A stretch of DNA of 64,000 nt, taken from positions 80,090,416-80,154,415 of the forward strand of contig OZ024903.1 of assembly GCA_964017125.1 (NCBI GenBank). Reading direction: 5' to 3'. This DNA is from Flabesymbios commensalis. Lineage: Eukaryota; Annelida; Polychaeta; Terebellida; Flabelligeridae. A program made the translations under genes and the position numbers. Below, piece by piece: positions 37,628 to 49,232 of the stretch (its first letter is position 1; the number at the start of each line of letters is the position of its first letter). Under the pieces are notes generated by a model. It did not search any database. It saw only the letters and a list, made by a program, of their open reading frames with translations, and was not told the DNA's origin.

Positions 37628-38783
37628 TCCAACCCGAGTGAATGAGCAAGCATTCCGAGTGTAGAAGTGGAGAACTGTACGAAAAAAATGTAGAAGTGGT
37701 GCCGCTTCGACAACAAATTTCACGTTTCTAATAAGATGGATTGCTAAATCAATAATGCAGTGATTTCTAAGCGTTTTTCCCATAATGCTCGTATACATTG
37801 TCGGCAACACTGGCCTATTTATAAGCCAACACCGGCCCAACATATCATATTTTTGTGGTATTACCTCAGGTGTGTTCTAGATAATTCTTTTTAAAAACAC
37901 TTCAGAGTACTTATATGGAAGAGGACTAAAGTACCTGGATATTGTCCATAATATTAGCCTTACTACATATATAAGATGCGCTCGGTGCATCACATGACCT
38001 TGTTGGTGATACAACTGTACATCAGGTGTGCGTACAGTGCATGTTTTGTCACTTTATAGAAATGATATTCTGTTGTTTGACACACAAATTTACAAGCAAT
38101 TGTTTAGCAGCAAAGTCGATTGAATAGCAGTGATCTGGGTTATAATAGAAGCCTAAACAATTTTTTTGACGATCCAGAACGGCAGTTTCGACAAAATATC
38201 GGCTACTTAGCCGGTTTGTGCACCAGCTAGCGGCAACAATTCGAAGGTTAAAAATCTGAGTTTACACTGTATTCCACAAAACTGTATATTCCCCAAAAAA
38301 ATCCTCACCTCATGGAAGATACCGCTTAGAAATTGTTGCATTATTGATTGAGTTATTCATCTTAGAAACGTGATGTTTGTTGTCGAAGCGGCCCCACTTC
38401 TACATTTGTTTTTCTTAAAGTTCACTTCTACATAATGCGGGCGGGGGCCCTAGGGTAGTGGTTAGCACCGCTGCCTTTCACGCCAGAGTCCGGGGTTCGG
38501 TTCCCGGTCTCGGCGGTTTGAAAGAAACAAAAATGTTTCTTCCCCATCCACGTGTGAAAGTTAGTATTGTGGGGAGCCTCCGTGACCGAGAGGTATCGTG
38601 CTCGGCCTCAGACCGCCAGGGTTCGAATTTCGAATCCTGTGTCTGGAGGACAGTGTCATCTCAATCATCTCACCATCCTCAGGAGGTTCTCCTGGCCCAG
38701 TTTAGCCTATATGTGCACAAAGGTGGCCTAAAGCCCGATTCATTTCATTTTCTACACAATGCTTGCTCGTACACCCGGGTTGA
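37628..38783. mobile_element. long inverted repeat interrupted by a SINE
   Basis: The left arm (37628 to about 37775: CCAACCCGAGTGAATGAGC ... GTAGAAGTGGTGCCGCTTCG ... TTTCTAAGCG) is the complement of the right arm (about 38328-38438 plus 38750-38783). The middle ~550 bp is not coding. A SINE at 38439-38749 sits in the right arm. It is probably a MITE-like non-autonomous element. Confidence 0.75.
38439..38749 (+). mobile_element. complete dimeric tRNA-derived SINE with target duplication
   Basis: Flanked by a 13-bp direct repeat with one mismatch (TTCTACATAATGC at 38426-38438, TTCTACACAATGC at 38750-38762). The first tRNA-like part has an A box (TAGTGGTTAGCACCGCTG, 38456-38473) and a B box (GGTTCGGTTCCCGG, about 38494-38507). 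After a spacer, the second has an A box (GACCGAGAGGTATCGTGCTC) and a B box (GGGTTCGAATTT, 38619-38630). It ends with a conserved tail (CTGGCCCAGTTTAGCC ... AAGGTGGCC) and ATTTCATTTT. RNA polymerase III would transcribe it. Confidence 0.9.
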
Positions 38784-39110
38784 CCTCATAACAGCAATGG
38801 CGAGATATCTAATGAGCTCACAGGATTTGAAATTGGAAGGAGAACGATACAATAATCCAATAACTCCATTAAACCAACGAATATGCACAATGTGTGAATC
38901 AAACAAAATTGACGACGAAATACATCTTCTTCTCCACTGTAATGCTATGACTAATGAACGCGAAATCTTGCTTAATTCTGTAGCCGCAATTGTCAATATT
39001 CAACCAACAAATGATGTTTCTACAAATTATGACATCTAGAGACATAACAGTGGTGAAGTCACTAGCAAAATTTATCTATGGTAGTTTTAAATAAATAAAG
39101 GGTTAAAAAT
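38784..39110 (+). mobile_element. LINE 3'-terminal fragment
   Basis: Encodes the C-terminal Cys/His region found after the RT of many CR1/Jockey-group LINEs: MARYLMSSQDLKLEGERY ... RICTMCES ... DDEIHLLLHCN. After one frame change near 39030 it closes with SRDITVVKSLAKFIYGSFK and a stop, then an AAATAAATAAAG tail. Confidence 0.7.
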
Positions 39111-39985
39111 ACTGAGTATAAAAAACGTAAATTCATACTCAAGCTGAAATATTTTGTATGAGTGTTATGTCTTGCGTGACTGACATAAATAATTATTATC
39201 ATCAATATGTGACATTATGATTGTTATAACGTTACATTTTTATCTAGAACAATCACAAGTCAGTGCACCTGTCCCTATATTATCGATATTATAATGCCTT
39301 TATGACAGGACAGCTGTTGCTCTCGGATCTTATTATTTGTTTTTTGGGGGCCGGTTATTGTGTTCTGGTGTCAAGATGTTTTTTTCTTAATTTGGCCTGA
39401 GGTGAGGTCTGTTTAGGTGAGAGACACCTGGTGAATGTCTCTGTACTGAAAAATCACATACAAATGTATTATTTCGGACCCTGTTTTACATGGGCGAAGC
39501 AGTAAAATGACAATAAAAACGGGCGAATGCTGAATAATTGTAAACAAAAATTTCGCCATTTTAGTGAGTGGCACAACGAGTGATATTAGGTGGCAACTGC
39601 GTTGTATTGTTAAAACAGTTTTCTTTTTAAACGGTATTTTGGCGTTAATTATGCTTATTTAGAGACTCCCTAATTTAACTTTACAGTAAAAAATATGTAG
39701 GCTAATTTTAGGTGTTTTACTAGCCGAGTTAAGACAAATATTAATTCAAATATTGGACCAAATTTAGTCAGCCTGATATCACGTTTAATGATTATTTATT
39801 TCTATTTCGTTTTCAGAATTTATTCTCCTCTTGGTCGCAACGTTGGTGTTAATTTTGCAATTGGTGTGTTGATTTGAAATTTCAGTACTCACAATTATTA
39901 AGATATTCTGCTATATTTGCTGTAAGCTCACAACTCGTCGCGTTTTTTGTATTAAAAAAAAACTGTTTGTTTTACCATGATCACA
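39111..39985. other. unassigned AT-rich stretch
   Basis: I see no gene, RNA or recognisable repeat here. Confidence 0.5.
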
Positions 39986-41520
39986 CAACAGTGGCGCCAG
40001 AACCGGGGGGGGGCAGTTGCCCCCCCCCACTTTTTTGACTTATGGAAAAAGTCAGTTTGTCATGACGTAAAATATCTTTTATTTAACTAAAACCGCTTGA
40101 TACTTTGACATGTGCTGGAAAAAGTCGCTTGAAAGTAATAGCATAAAAATTGATCTTTCACTTATCCTCGCTTTCACGTACGGTAGGCATATAGATTAAA
40201 CTAACAGTAACATGTCAGCTGACCTCATTCAATGGTGTTACAAGTAGCAACAACGTTTTGCCAATGCAACATAAAGGGCATGACTAAAATGGAAAGTTTT
40301 TATGACCCAATTAAGTCGGGTTTGAATTGGGCAAAAGTCAGAGGCAAATCCATGATCTCAAGAGAGGGGCACCGGAGGGTATTTGCCCAAGATTTCTTGG
40401 TTAAAGTTAAGTCACGTCAGGCGACTTATATGACAAAATGATTGACTTTTTCTGACTATTTCAATTTATTTTAAGGTAAAATGTTTTTTCCCGCCAATTC
40501 AGTTTTTTGTATAAAAAAAGACCTTATTTCTATTTATTAAAGTGTAACGCAAAGGAGCGCAAATATTCTAAGCACAACTACTCCCTGTCCCAAAAAAATC
40601 AACGTTTTACAATGACATTTTTCTTCATAACTTAAAAGGACCCCGTGGGATGACATTAATTTTGATTTTGATTTTTTTTTATCAAGAAGTTTATCATACA
40701 GATAATGATTTTATTTTTTCAGAATTTTTAGATTTAATTTTTTTTTTTTTTATCAACATTTCTATGAATCCAATGAAAATCTAAACAAACTATTTGCATA
40801 CCTAAAGGACGGTTGAATGTTCTCAAAGCATTGGGCCACATGTTGATGCCGTCGGCCCAGCGTTTGGGCAAACAAGCGGTGCTGCAGGCGAATCCCCCAC
40901 AGGACTATAAGACACAATTAACGGTGATTGCTTTTATGTGCCCTTGGTAGGCTTTGATCTAACCGTCTGAGACGTGGGAATTTGTGGTATAAAGTTGTGT
41001 ATGCCTACTGCAGACTGTTTTGCTTACATGGGAATATAAAACCTGGAAATAAAACTAGTTCAGTCTTTTTCAGTGCTTTGAAATTGTTTTCTTATTTTTA
41101 GTTGAGATAAGTTAATTTTTCAAAATTAAAATGTCAGCATAAGATGATATTCCATTATTGTTTATTTTTGATAAATTTTGAGAAAAAATCCTTTTTTTTA
41201 TTAGTACGTACTGTTAGCGAAAATTGTCTGATCTCCCTACAATAATTAGACAACTTAATACGTATTTGAGGATGATAGGATGTGCCGAAGTGTGTTCTGG
41301 TATTATGTATTTTATCATTTAATTTCCCTTTTCCAATTGTGAATTGCCTGCATAAACACAAGTATGTAAGAGTTTACAAAAACTCTGTAATGTGCTTTAT
41401 AATTCATCTGAGAAGCTCTCAGACACCAATAAATCAGAAAAAATCGCTCGCAGGGAAGTCACACAAATTCACTTTATTCCCCCCCCCCCCCCACTTTCAA
41501 AATAATCTGACGCCACTGCA
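39986..41520. mobile_element. possible hAT-type non-autonomous element
   Basis: Short inverted ends CAGTGGCGCCAGA (about 39990) and TCTGACGCCACTG (about 41507-41519), each beside a long G or C run (GGGGGGGG at about 40003; a CCCC tract at 41479-41493). CAGTGGCG-type ends are usual for hAT elements. No transposase is evident and no clear 8-bp duplication is seen. Confidence 0.45.
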
Positions 41521-43440
41521 CAAACATGCTCGTAATCAACATGCTTGTAAGATATAGTTATATTTTATAGTTTTTTGTATTAGCGAGGTAAAAGACAAGG
41601 GTATGTTGTAGTTCTAATGCGGTTTGAACTGTGTATTTTACGTTCCCATTCATTTCCTGAATGAAAATCGACTGCCATATGTGTTTGTTCGGTCCGGCTA
41701 GATGAAACCCTTTAAGCGCTACAATAGATAATTTAAATAATACTTGTGCTTACATCTCACAAATAAATGTATGTGTATTAAAAAAACAGTACATCATGAT
41801 CGTGCTTACAAAGTATTGCAAAAGCCAAAATGACCATCAACCTCTCAAAATGGTTTCGAAAAAAAGAATATAATATGTAAAAATTCAAAAGTGACCAACA
41901 AAATCCAAAATGACCAACACAATTTAAATCCAAAATGTCCAACAATGTCACAATGACCAGCTAAATTGCTAATATCCAAAATGACCAACAAAATATATAA
42001 AAATAGCCATAAAAATAACTTAAGCATCTTTCAAAATCCACATTGGCAAAAATTCAAGATGGCCATGATAAAATCGCAAGACTAAACGCTCAAAGCTTTC
42101 GTTCAAATTTAATGTTACTTGTAAAGTAACAACCGTTCTCTATTTATCATAATTATTAAATAGAAATGCGAGCACAAAATCATGCCACCATGAAAGTCTA
42201 GGCCTAATGCATATATATCTCGTTTTTCTAATCCGTACGAAATTCGGCTGACGCTTAGCACCAGAGTGACTGAGTACACTTCTAGTCATAAAAGGATTCC
42301 TTGATAAAAGTGACCAAGCCACTTAAATTTATTCGTCCTATCAAAGACTGGTATAGTATAGGCTTATAATGCGAAGTTGTTTAGCTGTTTCCCTCCATCG
42401 CTACATAAAGTCATCGTATATTATCACGAATACATAACAATTGTGACAAATACATAAAACAAATTATGCTAAGAGGGAAAGCAATATTTATTTTCTTGAA
42501 AGAAGATTATGAACAATGTATATATAGTTTACAACTCATTGTTTTGCATATCTCAACTGTGGTATAACTATTCTAATTAATGCATGGTTAATTTTATATC
42601 TTAGGTTTGTCTTTTAACTTTGCCGATATCTTGCACTTGCATTTACATGTACTTTTATTTACATTTTCTATATATGTAATATTACAAAGTCGGTTATTAA
42701 TTGATACATAAGTCTATGCACACTTTCTAATATCAATTAAATGTCCATGTCTTCAATTATTAACTTTGTTGTGATCTCCAAGAACCAAATTAATTGTGTG
42801 TTTTTTTCAATCAAGACTGCTTCCCTTTCTTTTTTTCTGGGTGCATGTGGTTCTGTAGACTGCAGCCTGTAGAACTTAGCGCGTAACATACATCCTGATA
42901 TTGACCTTCCTGTAACACACAGTTATTATGAAGCTTAGAATCAAATAATATGATGTATATTGTCCCCGGGAAGTCAAAGTGTTGTTTATGTCACTCAGTT
43001 GATTGACACATACAACACTTTAGATGCAAGGGGCGATATCACTGTTTGAATTAATTGTACATTACTTGTACATTAATTAAAATGTAAACAAACAATATAA
43101 CGTTGATCCGAACTTTATTAACCATGTTATGTATGGCGTTGTATAAATTCAGAACATTATCACCGAGCATTATCTAGTTATTAACGTAGCGTTGTGTAAT
43201 CTTACAAATATTAAAAGATAAAAGCTAGCCTGAACAGTCGGTTTCATCGATCTCGTGGCGAAAAATAGCGGGTAGGCCATGTGTGAATAATTGTATAACT
43301 ATAATTTAAACATGTTTAACGAGCCCATGTCATTTCGTGTCTCTAATGAAGAGGCACTGCAACACAAAACAGGTCCGTTCTCATAGTGAGATACCCAAAT
43401 TATTATAACAGAGCTTTTTGGTGGAGTAGGCCAATTCTAT
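41521..43440. other. unassigned stretch with short CCAAAATGACCAACA repeats
   Basis: At 41825-42065 there are irregular copies of CCAAAATGACCAACAAAAT. Otherwise no repeat is recognised. An open, phase-compatible segment on the minus strand at 42909-42737 follows a good acceptor and is noted as an alternative last exon for the cystine-knot gene. Confidence 0.45.
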
Positions 43441-43456
43441 CAGGGCGTAAGCTATA

Positions 43457-43549
43457 CTACCCACTGGGCACACGACGTTGTTGCGACGTTGAATCAACGT
43501 CAATGACGTTGCTTCGACGTCGCAGCAACGTCGTGTGCCCAGTGGGTAT
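43457..43549. mobile_element. near-perfect palindromic MITE
   Basis: TACCCACTGGGCACACGACG and its complement form ~31-bp arms with one mismatch, around a short centre rich in GACGTTG. TA at both ends suggests a TA target, as for Tc1/mariner-type MITEs. Confidence 0.8.
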
Positions 43550-43769
43550 AAATCATTTTCAGTGTTTCTTCAATTAATTGTGTAACGTCTCAGTGAGCTG
43601 CTGCGGCACTGGAAGGTGAGTATGTGATTTAAAATTTGTATGTCCAAGTAGTGTATGCTACTCCAATTTAAATAACAACTGAATGACGAGAGCGTATCAG
43701 CTGACCCTGTCACGAGACCTGATGTATCTATGAATTCGTTAGGGAGTATGTTCTATCCCAGGACACAAG

Positions 43770-43995
43770 ACATCGAACCAAAGTTGGGACAGTGTTGGAA
43801 CGAAGTCGTAGACGGCGGGCCAATTTTGTCCCAACATTTGTTCAATGTCTTTTGTTTGCTGGGATGTTTGAGCCGACGCCAACCCTTCTTCAGTGCCATC
43901 ATACACTAGCCCAGCAAACACGAGACATTCACTTAAGGTTGGTTCAATGTTGGGCCAGCGTCGTGGACGGTAGGCCAACATTGAACTAACCTTGG
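43770..43995. mobile_element. MITE-like inverted repeat (GTTTGCTGGG / CCCAGCAAAC)
   Basis: Two inverted arms share CAACATT(T)GTTCAATGTC, TTTGTTTGCTGGG and GGCCAACATT themes. Related pieces occur at about 51340-51410, 57755-57800, 59235-59335 and 60785-60875. It lies just downstream of the proposed last exon of the cystine-knot gene. Confidence 0.6.
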
Positions 43996-44055
43996 CTGAC
44001 TGTGTCGTGTTTTCTGTGAGTCTATAATTACCTTTTTAAGAGCAGGTCTGATGCT

Positions 44056-44090
44056 TTACATACACATGCAAAACCATGGCTCTCGTTTGC
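44056..44090 (-). other. exon 4 (terminal CxC and stop) of the cystine-knot gene
   Basis: Acceptor TAATTATGTATTTCAG precedes 44090. In phase 1 the exon reads RKREPWFCMCM and then a TAA stop at 44058-44056. The terminal CxC completes a cystine-knot cysteine set. The transcript may run on to a GTAATT donor near 44029, so the 3' UTR could be spliced. A rival phase-compatible terminal exon at 42909-42737 (open for 56 residues, one Cys) exists further on but lacks the CxC. Confidence 0.55.
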
Positions 44091-47000
44091 CTGAAATACA
44101 TAATTAAAACGGATGGTTAAATGATGTAAATAAAAATAGACCAAGTCAACATGATCAAAGAAACGTACACTTTTTTTTTCTTAGCAAAGTTTCAACATTG
44201 AGAACGTCAGTCTCTCGACATAGGTGATAACTTATAATTGTATAATATACATTTTATATCATTTTGTATTTTTTAACATCTTACAAAATAGGCCATGATG
44301 CTATGTTAAGTGATCCATCAGTAACATGAGTCTATTCAGATTTACTGACACCAATAAACTGTTGAATTACTTTTTGTGTGCAATCGTCGAATTAATAAAT
44401 AACCAGTGTCTACAGCTCTAAATGATAGCATCCACTATGGAATTACAAGACCATGAATTCTCAAAATAAAGCATCCTGTTCGAAATTGAAGGTACTATTG
44501 GTCACATAAATCTTCATCCTTTGTGGTGATGTAACGTCGGTTTAGAGGGTCGATTACTTATTTGTTAATCAAATAGTTAATAAAATACAGATTCAGATTC
44601 AGAGTCGTTTATTTTCGTCTCACCCAACATACATATATACACACTTAAAATATTAGCATTCTTTATATACATTCAATGTTAAAAGTATATACAGTTGGCC
44701 ATCCATATTTGGATTATGAGAGACGCTATTCTAATAAATATACATATACATAAATACATAAATAAATAAATACAAATTTTATATACAATATCAATATACC
44801 TTGTTTTGAAGTAAATGAATGAGATACAAAATATATTAAATAATATTTCGCACATATTATTTTATAAATACACAAATGTTCTTTGATGGACTATAATTTC
44901 ATGGCAGGCTTTGGCGGAGTATTTACAAACTGAACTGTTACTAAGTATAAAACACAGTTTTTCAATGTCACTCATGTTCGCAAAATTAAAATTTACATTA
45001 ATACATTCTAGCAATAAAAAATGACGTATATGATTATATAGTGGACAGTGTAAAAGAACATGCAACTCGTTTTCAATGCTATCGGTACAATACAATATAT
45101 ATTTACAGAATAAATTCTACCGCTGACCAATCCCAAGTTGCACAATGTGTCTGCTCTGCAAAGCTTAAATACATTATCTGCTTATTTGTATAGTGAGCAG
45201 ATACTGTTTTTTGTCACTGCATGGGAGAGCTAATTACACTGTTGGTTTTTAAATAGTGATGAAATAGCACAGCTGGGCCTTTCAACAGGAAAGGAATGCA
45301 ATATACCAATAGTGAAATTCAACTTGTATTCAATAATCTGTAAAAATTCAATTGAAAAATAATATAACTTTAGCATGCTTACGCCCACGGAAAACGAAGT
45401 CGCAGCATTTGCAGGGTCTGTGAATCACCCATCCGTTCAGATATATGGCTCTGGCTCCAGGACAACTTCCAAAACAATAGTAATCCCTCAAGAAAAATCC
45501 TCCCCACAACCAGTAGGTGCGCACGCGCATGTAGCAGCGCCACCACCAGAACGGATATGGTAGATGCAGTGTTACTTGACGCTTCCCTAAAAATCAATCA
45601 ATCAGATATATTTGTCAATAATTATATCTAAGCATATGTGTAATGAACTATATGGATGAATGAATGAATGAATGAATGAATGAATGAATGGATGAATGGA
45701 TGAATGAATGAATGAATGAATGAATGAATGAATGAATGAATGAATGAATGAATGAATGAATGAATGAATGAATGAATGAGAATGAATGAATGAATGAATG
45801 AATGAATGAATGAATGAATGAATAAATAAATGATTGAATGAATGAATGAATGAATGAATGAATGAATGAATGAATGAATGAATGAATGGATGAATGAATG
45901 AATAAATGAATGAATGAATGAATGAATGAATGAATGAATGAATGAATGAATGAATGAATGAATGAATGAATGAATGAATGAATGAATGCATGAATATTTA
46001 ACATTGTATCATTTTTTTTGGCATACACATAAGGAAAACAACACATTATGAGACAGGATAACATCATTAGGGATGTTAATCCTTTAACCGCCGGTCCCGA
46101 ATATATTCGTTTTTTTTAATTTTCAATTGGCACATTACATAGGCCTAACAGCTTTTAAACATGTTAAAGACAAAACGAGACATAAATCAGTAAGATTTGA
46201 AAATAGTTTACCTCCATTTTGTTAAATCTGAATAATTTTCAGTCACTTGAAGTTGTGGTCAGCGAGACATAACTTCAAGTGTGAGAAAATTCAAATTTAA
46301 TAATTTTGGCGGTTAAAGGGTTCAGGTCGACACATAAAAAATTGTTTAGAAAAAGTAATGATTTTATTAGGATCATAATTTTTAGCATTAAATATCATAA
46401 ACATGGTAATAGCAAAAATCGTCCATAATGACGATTTCTGATTTTAGACAACCATGGCAAAAATAAGAAATACGGAAATTTCGTCATATGGTCATATTAA
46501 AAAGCCAAAATAAAATCACCGATTTTTTTATGATTTTAGCCTGGGACTGTCCCTTTAAGGAATGACGCAATTTATAGCCAACATGCCAGGTTATCAGGTT
46601 ATGTGCCATACAAAATCAACACGCCACTATACATGATCAGATATATTTTCATGTCTGTGCTTTTTTTCTGCAGTAATATATATATAGTAATAGTATATAT
46701 GACCATAAATTATAGTTGTCGTTTTGGGAACATTGCTCTTAACACTGCTTAACTCGCCCACTACACAACATCTGTATAGATCACAAAACGCCCATTCAGT
46801 CAATTTGTTCATCACACCGCTTATTTTAGATATTTTTCGACAATGTGTGTTTTCAAGTTCAAGCGTTTGAATTCATCAACACTACACATTTTCTGTTTAT
46901 CAATTACCATTTCGTGGATAAACATTATGCTGGGGGTATATATAAATAAATATATTTAGATTATTTACAATTCAAAGAAAGTGTATTAATGAAGTTAAAT

Positions 47001-49192
47001 GAATAAATGATTCTGTGCTTGCGTCACATTTATGCACATCTAGGCTAAAGTGGGTCTTTCTGATGAAAATCAGCCGATAAACTGGGCTATTCGGATACAG
47101 CATTCTTGGCTTGACTTCTTATATGTCCTCTTACCTTTGCTTTCGTCGCCATCGCCGTCAATTGGCTCGAGGTCTCGCGCATCAGGTATTTTGCCGTCGT
47201 CATCAGTCTCTGACTCAGAGTACACATACGTATCCACATACTCACATCCACACTCGCGCACTTGTTCTAGAGTGCTATCAGGAGAACAACACCCGGCTAA
47301 AAATAAAATAGTTTAAACTTCTTAAATTTGTTAAGCTATTATTTTTGACTGGTTCAAAGCTACTTATTTAAATACCCCGAAATTGATCACATTGAAATCA
47401 CTTTTTACCAAGAGAAAACGAACGGACGTGTATATAGCAGCTTTGTAAAAAGTTGTAGTAAAATTTACTTTATATAGGTGGTAATAGTACATTTTACTGC
47501 GCAGTCTACATACAAAATGAATATACTGGCCATTCCATTAATTGAAGAAATGTGCACCAGAAACTACTTTTTATTTAACGATGTTAAATTATAACATTTT
47601 ATGTGTGTTTGTCTAGAGATGTGTAATATGTCAGGTAAAATATAAAAAATAGAGGATAAATTATTCAAATGAAGAATAATCAATCAAATTCCTCTGATTT
47701 TGTAGAGAATATTGGAGAAAGAGGATGTCTGGGACCCTGACCTTTTTGTAACCGATGAGATTTGTTTTTAAATTATATATTTGAACACGATATCATAATC
47801 TAGGTGAGCATATGAAATGAATCGCATGTAATCAGCGTTTTACCAATAATAATGTTTACAAGTTTTAATTAGGCCTATGTTTTTCGGAGGATTTTGTATA
47901 ATGATGGTCGATGTTTTAACTCAGATACTGACCAGTAGACATGGTAGGGTTACATGCTATTATTATAGTGATCGTTATACCGATCAGTTTGGATTTTAAA
48001 TTATTCTGCTAATGGCTCACGTCAACGGGTGATTACTGTATAGACCTTACATCAGTCACTATAATTACCAGTATGCATTTCTTTGTTAATTGCAATGCCA
48101 TAAAAATCGTATTCATAATGTCAATAAACTAGGCCTATCTATCTATGTATATGTATACTATTTCAATTTACAAGGATAAATAAATGGTAGATGCAATCTG
48201 TGACGATACAAATTTGCAATTAGAATATTTATGTCGCGTGATAACTGCATGGTTGTTAATTTATTCTTCGATCAGGTGAGGATATGTTTAGTCCATGGGA
48301 ACAGTGATTATTATTAATAAAGCCCACTAGTTTATAACATTGTGTCGACCACTTTTAAATTTTGAGCTACATATCCCCTGTTTTATGTTTTTTTCTTTTC
48401 CACAATGTGACTTTTTAATTTTGATTATTTTGTTGTGCATTTGAAAAGAAACTGTGCACCCTCAGGCCAACATAAATCACATTCCCATGCTCACTATCAA
48501 TAATATAAATATTTTAAATAGATTATATTACTGTTTTGAAGAGGTATATATATATATATATATATGCTATAAATAAATACTTTCTGAAAAGTAATTATAG
48601 AAAATGTCATGTATTGTCTGAATGCAAACTTTTACATCACCATTCTACAGAACAATTAAATATGATTCTGGCGTTTTTTAACCTTAAGACGTTTAAAAGT
48701 AGCAAATTTTATCACATATTCGAAATGTACAATAATAGATGAAGAAATAGAGATTACGTATAATGTTTCACATAAACAATCTAAATTTATTCATATAATA
48801 GGACTGTCGTAAAAATTGCAATTTAAAATATAAATTAAATAAAAGTAAATCATTATTTTACAGGAATATAAATACCATTAGTGGGGTATGAAAATATATG
48901 TTATAATATCTTATAGAAGCAGCGGCTATTGTTTTATTACATATTATCGATGCTAATTATTTTTAAAGTAAACAATGGCAAAAATCTCAATTAGACTGAT
49001 TTCAAATAAATGGTCCGTGGGTTATGATGTCTGTCATACTAGTTATTTGTCTACTTACAAGGTGTTGATTCACCCCGTGATTTGGGCACCACTGAAAAGA
49101 AACTGTGCACCATCAGGCCAACATAAATCACATTCCCATGCTCACTATCAATAATATAAATATTTTAAATAGATTATATTACTGTTTTGAAG

Positions 49193-49232
<40 letters not shown>

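Noticed and set aside
42737-42909. Alternative terminal exon for the cystine-knot gene
   Set aside because: Good acceptor and compatible phase, open for 56 residues, but it has one Cys only and no CxC. The exon at 44056-44090 completes the cysteine pattern better.
45602-46067. IHSF-repeat frames of 129-139 codons
   Set aside because: Pure GAAT microsatellite; frames follow from the tetranucleotide repeat.
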